Source: Acidobacteriaceae bacterium KBS 89
Lineage (GTDB): Bacteria > Acidobacteriota > Terriglobia > Terriglobales > Acidobacteriaceae
Reading direction: 5' to 3'
Length of the DNA: 64,000 bases
Assembly (NCBI GenBank): GCA_000381605.1
Contig: KB906755.1
Location: 620,001 to 684,000, forward strand
Below are positions 57,756 to 64,000 of this stretch, piece after piece; positions within the stretch are counted from its first letter, which is position 1, and each line of letters begins with the position of its first letter. The translations under genes were made by a program, and so were the position numbers. The notes below the pieces were generated by a model. That model saw nothing but the letters and a program-made list of their open reading frames with translations. It made no database searches and was not told the DNA's origin.

Positions 57756-60700
57756 ATGAAATTGAGATGGTTAGTAGTGATCATGCTCCCAATTCTTCTG
57801 GGAACTGCGTTCGGGCAGAGCACCAATTCTGGTGACATACGTGGAGTCGTAACGGATTCGACGGGGGCCGCAGTACCTGGGGTGACTGTGACCGTCACCA
57901 ACGTTAACACTGGAGTATCCAACGTCTACAGCACAAACAATGATGGCGTCTATGACACATCTTCGATCGTCACAGGCACGTACAAGATCACCTTCGAGAA
58001 ATCTGGATTTAAAGAGGTTGTGCGCTCTTCAGTTACTTTGAATGCGGAAATCATGGGCGTCAATGCGCAGTTGTCTGTCGGCGCTGTGTCGGAGCAGGTC
58101 GTCGTCAATATGGACATTCCTCTGCTCAAGACGGAGAACGGGGAGCAGACGTTCATGCTGAGCGCCGAGACTCTGTCGCAGCTTCCGCAGGTCGGACAGG
58201 ATTGGTCGAAGTTCGATATTTTGATGGCCGGAGCCGCCGGTGCTCCAATGGCTGCGCAGGGGTCTCTGGGCACGGGCACCTCCAACGGCACGATGCTTGC
58301 CGTCAATGGCAATCTGCCATTCAGTACAGTGCTGGCCGACGGAGCGGAGACCACGCTGCCTGCCAGCGCCAACTCTGACATCTACACGCAGGAAGTGGTG
58401 CAAGAGGTTCAAGTCGGCAAATCCGCCTTCTCGGCGCAGTATGGCGTCGGCGGGATTCTGTACAACCAGATCAGCAAGGGTGGTACCGACCACTTCCACG
58501 GTTCGGCGTACGAGTATTTTCAGAACGATGCGTTGAATGCATATAGCTATAACTTCGGCGGCACGCCACAAAAACCGCGTCTCCGCTACAACAATTTCGG
58601 TGGCTCGATCGGCGGTCCCATCCTGAAGCGGAAGCTTTTCTTCTACTTCAACTTCGACAAGATCATCCAGTCTGGGGGCTCACAGCCGGCGTTCTACGCA
58701 GTTCCGACTCCAGCCGTTCTCGCCGGAGACTTTACCGGGTTTCCTTCTATCTATGACCCGCAGACCACGACAGTTGTGGGTGGCGTCGTGCACCGGACCT
58801 CTTTTGCCGATGAATACCATAATGGCAACAAGATTCCCGCCAGCCGCATCGACCCGGTTGCCAGCGCGATTCAAAAATATTTCCCCGCTCCCAATGCGCC
58901 TGGAAAAAACGTAAACGGAGTCATCACCAACAATTACGTCTTTACCCCGCCTAATTCGAATCCATTCACTAGATACTTTGGCAGGCTCGACTACCAGATC
59001 ACGGCCAACCACCGACTCACAATCACGGAGAGTTCGGGAGACAATCCAGGCGAAAGTCTGGGCGCGGGAATCTGCCCCATCGGTTGCCAGACCGGTGATG
59101 TCAGCAAAAACAATGCTCAGATTTCAGAGGTGTGGACCATCAGCCCAAGCGTGACCAATGAAGTCAGATTCGGGTATACCAACCAGCTCAACTTCTTCGT
59201 GCCCTTCACGCTGAACCAGGGATACCCTGCCAAGCTCGGGTGGCAGTTTGCCAAAGCCGATAACTTCCCGGCGATCCAGATCAATGGGTACAACCAGGGT
59301 TGCAACGGTGGCACAGCTCTCTGCGTTCAAACCAACGCCGTTTATAAAGAGCATGTTTACAACCCATCCGATGTAGTTACCCTAATCAAAGGAAAGCACA
59401 TTTTGCACTTCGGAGGTGAGTTACTGATCTACCAGAACAACTCTACAGCGTGGGGCAACGTAAATGCCGGGACGATGGGTTACACGGGCATCTACACTGC
59501 ATCGACTCAAGGTGATAGTTCAACGGGCGCAGCCTACGCCGACTTTCTCCTTGGACAAACGCAGAATTGGAATGCAAATGTGACGCCGGAATATGGCGGA
59601 CGTATGAAGCTTCCACAGTTGTTCGTCCAGGACGACTATAAGCTGCGACCAAACTTAACCGTGAATCTCGGGCTGCGGTATCAGATGCAAACCGGTTGGA
59701 GTGAGGTCAAAGGAAACGAAGCCGCGTTCGATCCCACGGTGTCGAACCCGGTCACAACTACCCTCGGCGCAATGTGGTACGGGTCAACCCACGCAAATGG
59801 CCGTACACGGATTCAGAACGGTGTTTACGACACCTTTCTTCCGCGGGTTGGCTTCTCCTATCAGCTCGACCCCAATACGGTTATTCGGGGCGGATTCGGC
59901 CTCTATGCGTATAACTGGAGCAATGACACTTATAACGGCGCCTCTCAGGGGCCGGTCATGGGCGGAGCTTTCGGGTCCAAGGGCAATGCGACAGATACTT
60001 CGAATGGGGCTACTCAGCTTGTCAGCCTTTCAGGAAGCGGTGCAAACCTCCCGTACATTGCAGCTACGACCGATCCAGCTGGATATAACAATTCGAACGT
60101 TAACTTTGCCGCATTTCATCAGCCAGTAGGTGGTTCTTACCAATGGAATATCCAGGGTCAGCGTCAGTTGAATAACAATCTGGTGGCCTCTCTGGCCTAC
60201 GTGGCAAGTCATGGGCACGACCTTCCCTTCCCTGTCGATATCAACCAGGTTCCCGCAAGCAAACTTTCACCCAATGACAAACAGTTCAGACCTTATCCGC
60301 AGTTTGGGACGATTGCGGTGGCAGGTACTGTGCCTAACGAGAATGCAACTTCAAACTACAACTCGCTTCAGGCCCAGATCGAGCAACGTTTGAGCCATGG
60401 GCTTAGCTTCAGCTTCAGTTACACTTGGTCTCACTTCCTGGACGATCTCGACACAGCCGGTTGGGGAAGCCATTTCGGTAATCAAAACTGGCAGAACGCC
60501 TATAGCCCGGCAGCGAACTACGGGAACTCAAACTTCGATGTCAGAAATGCGTTCAAAGGCTACTTTCTCTATCAGCTGCCTTTCGGTCGCGGGAGGCAGT
60601 TCCTGAACAATAACTCCCTGGTTGACGCACTTATCGGCGGCTGGCAAGTTTCAGACACTCTGGTAGTTCAGAGTGGTCAGCCTTTTACTCCGGTGATGCA

Positions 60701-61100
60701 GACCGATACCTCCTACTCACTGGCCGGCAGTAACTTCGCTCTTTATCCAAATATCACCGGGAATCCGAGCCTTGCAAACCGCGGTGTTCGTCAATGGTTC
60801 AACGAAGCTGCCTTCGCACCTCCGGCTGCGGGAACCTTCGGCAATCTTCATCGGAACCAACTCAATGGGCCCGGTCTCGCTACAACAGACCTATCCCTTG
60901 GCAAGGTTTTCTCCATCTGGGAGTCGGTTAAGTTGCAGGTTCGTGGGGACGCGCAGAACTTATTCAATCATCCCAGCTTCGGTTTGCCGGCGAATCAGCT
61001 TACGGTCGTCAATGGCGCGATTGTTACCGGCTCTTCTACCATTAATAGTGTGACTGTTCCCAGCCGCACCATGCAAGTAAGTGCGCGACTAAGCTTCTAA
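57756..61100 (+). CDS. Oar-type TonB-dependent receptor with carboxypeptidase-regulatory-like domain
   Basis: An 1114-aa outer-membrane protein. A signal peptide (1-21, ending AFGQ) precedes a carboxypeptidase-regulatory-like beta domain (about 25-105: GDIRGVVTDSTGAAVPGV and YKITFEKSGFKEVV). A plug region (about 110-250) and a large beta-barrel follow, ending in SARLSF with a C-terminal Phe. This is the expanded acidobacterial family thought to take up large carbohydrates or other polymers by TonB energy. ATG at 57756 follows GAGGAGG; a strong terminator follows the stop. No SusD partner is adjacent. Substrate unknown. Confidence 0.93.
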   Translation: MKLRWLVVIMLPILLGTAFGQSTNSGDIRGVVTDSTGAAVPGVTVTVTNVNTGVSNVYSTNNDGVYDTSSIVTGTYKITFEKSGFKEVVRSSVTLNAEIMGVNAQLSVGAVSEQVVVNMDIPLLKTENGEQTFMLSAETLSQLPQVGQDWSKFDILMAGAAGAPMAAQGSLGTGTSNGTMLAVNGNLPFSTVLADGAETTLPASANSDIYTQEVVQEVQVGKSAFSAQYGVGGILYNQISKGGTDHFHGSAYEYFQNDALNAYSYNFGGTPQKPRLRYNNFGGSIGGPILKRKLFFYFNFDKIIQSGGSQPAFYAVPTPAVLAGDFTGFPSIYDPQTTTVVGGVVHRTSFADEYHNGNKIPASRIDPVASAIQKYFPAPNAPGKNVNGVITNNYVFTPPNSNPFTRYFGRLDYQITANHRLTITESSGDNPGESLGAGICPIGCQTGDVSKNNAQISEVWTISPSVTNEVRFGYTNQLNFFVPFTLNQGYPAKLGWQFAKADNFPAIQINGYNQGCNGGTALCVQTNAVYKEHVYNPSDVVTLIKGKHILHFGGELLIYQNNSTAWGNVNAGTMGYTGIYTASTQGDSSTGAAYADFLLGQTQNWNANVTPEYGGRMKLPQLFVQDDYKLRPNLTVNLGLRYQMQTGWSEVKGNEAAFDPTVSNPVTTTLGAMWYGSTHANGRTRIQNGVYDTFLPRVGFSYQLDPNTVIRGGFGLYAYNWSNDTYNGASQGPVMGGAFGSKGNATDTSNGATQLVSLSGSGANLPYIAATTDPAGYNNSNVNFAAFHQPVGGSYQWNIQGQRQLNNNLVASLAYVASHGHDLPFPVDINQVPASKLSPNDKQFRPYPQFGTIAVAGTVPNENATSNYNSLQAQIEQRLSHGLSFSFSYTWSHFLDDLDTAGWGSHFGNQNWQNAYSPAANYGNSNFDVRNAFKGYFLYQLPFGRGRQFLNNNSLVDALIGGWQVSDTLVVQSGQPFTPVMQTDTSYSLAGSNFALYPNITGNPSLANRGVRQWFNEAAFAPPAAGTFGNLHRNQLNGPGLATTDLSLGKVFSIWESVKLQVRGDAQNLFNHPSFGLPANQLTVVNGAIVTGSSTINSVTVPSRTMQVSARLSF

Positions 61101-61109
61101 GTAAGTTGT

Positions 61110-61142
61110 GGGGACAACGGTCAACCGTTGTCCCCATTTTTT
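61110..61142 (+). terminator. rho-independent terminator of the TonB receptor gene
   Basis: A perfect 11-bp stem (ggggacaacgg / ccgttgtcccc) with a tcaa loop and a run of six T. It starts 9 bp after the stop codon. Confidence 0.92.
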
Positions 61143-61284
61143 AATGACGCGATCTCGGTCTGTCTGTTCTGCAATGAATGTATTTCCTCGTTGCAGTATT
61201 GAATGGACGAAGTTCAGTTAGCTACTTGCACGTTTCCGGTGGAACGAGTGGGCGGATGCGATCACTGCAAGGAGGTGGCACGCT

Positions 61285-61455
61285 ATGGCCAGTAAAGATT
61301 TGATTGATGAAGACTTGCCTTTCGACTCCAGTGAAAGATCAGAGGAGGAACTGATCGACCATCTATTCGGCTTCAAAGCCGGAACCGCAGGAGAACGAAA
61401 TGATGAAACCAAGAGCCCCGCTTGGCAGCGAGGGTGGGCGGACGCCCAGAAATAG
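61285..61455 (+). CDS. small RMF-like protein
   Basis: A 56-aa protein with AAGGAGG 9 bases before ATG. The C-terminal half reads GFKAGTAGERNDE then PAWQRGWADAQ. The spacing G-(F/Y)-x-A-G-x-A-G ... W-x-x-G-W-x-(D/E)-A is that of ribosome modulation factor and its relatives, which bind and inactivate 70S ribosomes in stationary phase. The N-terminal half is acidic, unlike basic E. coli RMF, so ribosome binding is uncertain. Stands alone behind the receptor terminator. Confidence 0.6.
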   Translation: MASKDLIDEDLPFDSSERSEEELIDHLFGFKAGTAGERNDETKSPAWQRGWADAQK

Positions 61456-61470
61456 AATCAAAACGCGTTG

Positions 61471-61545
61471 TGCACGAAAAGTCGGATTATCGGCAAGTTA
61501 ATTCTGCATAGGGTCGTAGTTTCCCAAAACCCCGTTTTTCGTGCA
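61471..61545. repeat. inverted repeat, related to a segment near 56.2 kb
   Basis: Perfect 10-base arms (tgcacgaaaa at 61471 and ttttcgtgca at 61536), 55 bases apart. The right arm region (ccaaaaccccgtttttcgtg) resembles gcgaaaaccgcgttttgcgt near 56243. It could be a short dispersed palindromic repeat. Confidence 0.4.
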
Positions 61546-61574
61546 TTAGTTTCGAGGCGAGCTATTCTTAGACC

Positions 61575-61912
61575 GTGATCACTACGAAAGTCTCTCTTGA
61601 CTGCAAGAGCATTAGAGATTGCAATCCTTCCACGAGGAGTTTGCCCGCGTCTTCGGTTTTCCTGCCTTCTACGGCAAGAATATGAATGCTTGGATCGACT
61701 GTATGACCTCATTGGATGACCCGACGGATGGGATGTCCGATGTTCACTGTGCGCCCGGAACCGTATTAACTCTCGAACTAGAGAATGTCGAAGCGTTCTC
61801 GAGGCGTTGCCCTGAGCAGTACCAAACCCTTATAAGGTGCGCAGCATTCGTGAACTGGCGGCGACTCGAAGTGGGCGATCCATCGGTCCTGGCACTAAGC
61901 TTCAGATACTAG
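61575..61912 (+). pseudogene. barstar-family (barnase inhibitor) gene with frameshift
   Basis: A GTG at 61575 opens VITTKVSLDCKSIRD, a typical barstar N-terminus. The frame then breaks at GATTG near 61617-61621. One base further the barstar core continues: LQSFHEEFARVFGFPAFYGKN, then NAWIDCMTSLDD to a stop at 61912. Inserting one T (GATTTG) would restore a 113-codon gene. Barstars are small proteins that block barnase-type ribonucleases. No barnase gene is near, so it would be an orphan antidote. A TTG inside the second frame (61619) could start a shortened version. Dead gene or sequencing error. Confidence 0.7.
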
Positions 61913-62109
61913 TAAGCGTTAGCCAAGTCCCCGAAGTCTGGTTTTCGGAAATTTCCGTCATTCATTCCAATAGACCCACTGCCCATATTCCGATCCCTTG
62001 CATCCAGAATCGAGAATCGGTATTGTGTTGCGAATAACGACAGCGTTCATGGGCCTAGGAAGACCACCAGACCACACGGTGCTATCCCACCTCGCGAAAG
62101 TCAGACAGG

Positions 62110-64000
62110 ATGCCAGAACCGCCGGCTCTCCACCCCCCAGCGTTAACTCCCCGTATCACCAACCTCATCGCTGCAGCTCTCCTCGCCGTCATGGCGATCC
62201 TGCTCGTCACCTCCGTGCGCCAGCAGTCCCAGACCTTCGATGAATCGACGCATCTCTTCGCCGGCTTCGAATACTGGAAGCACGCCGACTTCGGCAGAAA
62301 TCCCGAACACCCACCCTTCGTAAAACTCCTCGCCTCCCTCCCTCTCGTCTCAATGGGTCTCCATGAGCCCCCTGCCATCCCTGTTCCCTTCTTCAAAGCT
62401 CAGGACTTCATCAATGGCACGCAACTCCTCTACACCGCCGATGCAGACGCAATTCTGTTCCGCGGCCGTCTCATGATCGCTATCTTCAGCCTCGCCCTCG
62501 GCCTGCTCGTCTTCCTCGCTACCAAAAAAATCTTCGGCCCCCTCGCCGCAGTTATCGCAATCCTCCTCTTCGCCTTTGAACCCAACCTGCTCGCCAACGG
62601 TGCCCTCGTCACCACCGACATGGCTCTCGCCCTCTTCCTCTTCGCCTCCGTCTACACCTTCTATCGCTTCTGCAACAAACCCTCCGCTGCCAGTCTCACA
62701 CTCTGCGCCGTCGCAACATCACTCGGCATCGTCGCCAAACACTCTGGCGTCCTCATCTTCCCCACACTGGTCCTCCTCGCTCTCACCGACCTCCTCCTGC
62801 CTGCCTCCGGCTCGCACATCTCCGCCCCGAATTTCTCCGAAAAGCCCGGCGCCACGTACGACAGGAAACGCCAGCTTCGACAACTCGGCTTAGCTCTCCT
62901 CGCCGTCGCCGTCTTCAGCTATGTCGTCCTCTGGGCCTTCTATGGCTTCCGCTACGCCGCGCGGCCCGGCCAGTTGCAAATCGCCCCGCCACTCTCCGCA
63001 TACGTCGAAATCCTCACCCACTCGCTCCAGCGCACCGTCATCGAGTTCCTCGCCCGTCATCATCTTCTCCCCGAAGCCTATCTATATGGCTGGGTCGACA
63101 TCCTTTTCAGCCAGGGCACCCGTCCGAGCTTTATCTTTGGTCATCTGTACAGCACCAGCAAGTGGTTCTTCTTCCCTGCAGTCTTCCTCCTCAAAACCAC
63201 GAGCACGCTCATGCTCTTTCTTCTCTTCCTGCCCTTCGCCCGCATCTACGGGCGACGTCGTGAACTCATCTTCTTCTCCTTCCCTATTGCGTTCTTCCTT
63301 ATCGCCGCCTTCACCTCTCACATCAACATGGGTGTCCGCTACCTTCTTCCCATCTACCCCTTCTGCATCGTCCTCGCCTCTGCCGCCGCGGCCGCGCTCT
63401 TCACGCGCTCAGTTGTCGGCAAGGTCGCCGTCGCCGCTCTGCTTCTCCTCACCGTCTTCTCGTCGCTCCACTCCTACCCGAACTTCCTCGCCTACTCGAA
63501 CGAGCTCTTCGGTGGACCCACCCACACCTATCGCTTCGCCACCGACTCCAACGCCGATTGGGGACAGGGCCTCAAGTGGACAAAAACCTATCTCGAGCAG
63601 CACCCCGACGACAACTGCTGGTTCGACTACTACGGCAACCCCAGGGTCGACCTCTCCTACTACGGCATTCATTGCAAGCCGCTGTTGGGCGGTTTTGCGC
63701 ACGTGGTCGGCATGGGAGGCGTACCCGTCCCATCCACCATCAGTGGCACCGTGCTCGTCAGCTCCACTGAAACCAATGGCCTCCTATGGGGTCCCGACAA
63801 CCTCAACCCCTATCAGCTCTTCCACGATCGCGTCCCCGACGCGACCATCGGCAACATCATCTTCGTCTATCGAGGAACCTTCAACGTCCCACTTCTCGCC
63901 GCTGAGTCAAACGCCGCAGCCGCCACCGGCCTTCTACGTCAGGGCCGAATCCCGGAAGCACTGGCTCTGGCGCAAACCGCCGTCCAGCAGGCCCCCGACC
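62110..64000 (+). CDS. GT39-like membrane glycosyltransferase with TPR tail, cut by window
   Basis: 630 codons from ATG at 62110 to the edge without a stop. The first membrane helix (about 17-35) is followed by the GT-C catalytic pair in TFDESTHLF (Asp44, Glu45). PEHPPFVKLLASLPL then follows, the usual lipid-sugar loop of PMT/ArnT-type transferases. About ten hydrophobic segments follow up to about 450. A soluble part begins near 460 (SNADWGQGL), and a TPR-like helix pair starts near 605. The enzyme should move a sugar from a polyprenyl phosphate to an acceptor outside the membrane. The ribosome site is weak (GACAGG). The antisense strand is open in places because of its GC-rich codons. Confidence 0.88.
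   Translation, partial: MPEPPALHPPALTPRITNLIAAALLAVMAILLVTSVRQQSQTFDESTHLFAGFEYWKHADFGRNPEHPPFVKLLASLPLVSMGLHEPPAIPVPFFKAQDFINGTQLLYTADADAILFRGRLMIAIFSLALGLLVFLATKKIFGPLAAVIAILLFAFEPNLLANGALVTTDMALALFLFASVYTFYRFCNKPSAASLTLCAVATSLGIVAKHSGVLIFPTLVLLALTDLLLPASGSHISAPNFSEKPGATYDRKRQLRQLGLALLAVAVFSYVVLWAFYGFRYAARPGQLQIAPPLSAYVEILTHSLQRTVIEFLARHHLLPEAYLYGWVDILFSQGTRPSFIFGHLYSTSKWFFFPAVFLLKTTSTLMLFLLFLPFARIYGRRRELIFFSFPIAFFLIAAFTSHINMGVRYLLPIYPFCIVLASAAAAALFTRSVVGKVAVAALLLLTVFSSLHSYPNFLAYSNELFGGPTHTYRFATDSNADWGQGLKWTKTYLEQHPDDNCWFDYYGNPRVDLSYYGIHCKPLLGGFAHVVGMGGVPVPSTISGTVLVSSTETNGLLWGPDNLNPYQLFHDRVPDATIGNIIFVYRGTFNVPLLAAESNAAAATGLLRQGRIPEALALAQTAVQQAPD

Overview
The window looks like chromosomal DNA of a soil Acidobacteriota bacterium (Terriglobia; Granulicella/Terriglobus/Edaphobacter-like). 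The grounds are a giant Oar-type TonB-dependent receptor with an N-terminal carboxypeptidase-regulatory-like domain (57.8-61.1 kb), a GT39-like membrane glycosyltransferase, TPR-CHAT and SYLF-domain proteins, and Shine-Dalgarno-led genes of moderately high GC. The taxonomic call is inference. Two tRNA genes, each with a tyrosine recombinase beside its 3' end, divide the window: tRNA-Val(UAC) at 39.6 kb with an integrase on its left, and tRNA-Asp(GUC) at 43.0 kb with an integrase on its right. A compact copper operon (copZ-copA-csoR under a perfect CsoR-type palindrome) lies between them as a short stretch of probable core genome.

Left region (1-39.5 kb), probably a genomic island. From 1 to 12.4 kb there is a mostly minus-strand cluster of lipid-active enzymes: a lipoprotein alpha/beta hydrolase (cut by the window edge), a 1435-aa membrane patatin whose catalytic Ser and Asp lie about 650 residues apart, a protein with two complete alpha/beta-hydrolase triads and a membrane tail, a secreted repeat protein, and a two-HKD phospholipase-D-like protein. 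Directly upstream on the same strand is a complete class 1 DISARM anti-phage operon (transcribed drmD-drmMI-X-drmA-drmB-drmC, 28.4 to 12.9 kb). X is a DUF262/DUF1524 (GmrSD-like) gene between drmMI and drmA. Beyond it come a decayed restriction-modification gene, a SYLF lipid-binding protein with a small membrane partner, a phage-type CGC zinc protein, several unknowns, a frameshifted RNase H-like gene, an excisionase-like gene and the integrase.

Right region (43-53 kb). After the second integrase and its excisionase come an uncharacterised Cys-rich protein, a SnoaL-like protein and an aldo/keto reductase divergent from an AraC regulator. A TPR-CHAT gene then loses its catalytic half at a recombination junction, where a receiver-like gene and an integrase fragment follow. 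A FemAB/GNAT-like gene faces this scar.

Far right (53-64 kb) resembles core genome: a two-gene c-type cytochrome operon (monoheme domain fused to a predicted outer-membrane barrel, then a pentaheme protein), a DUF4239 membrane protein, the TonB receptor with a strong terminator, an RMF-like small protein, a frameshifted barstar gene, and a glycosyltransferase that runs off the right edge.

The most interesting parts are the DISARM operon with its embedded nuclease-like gene, and the adjoining multi-lipase cluster, which matches no defence or secretion system I can name.
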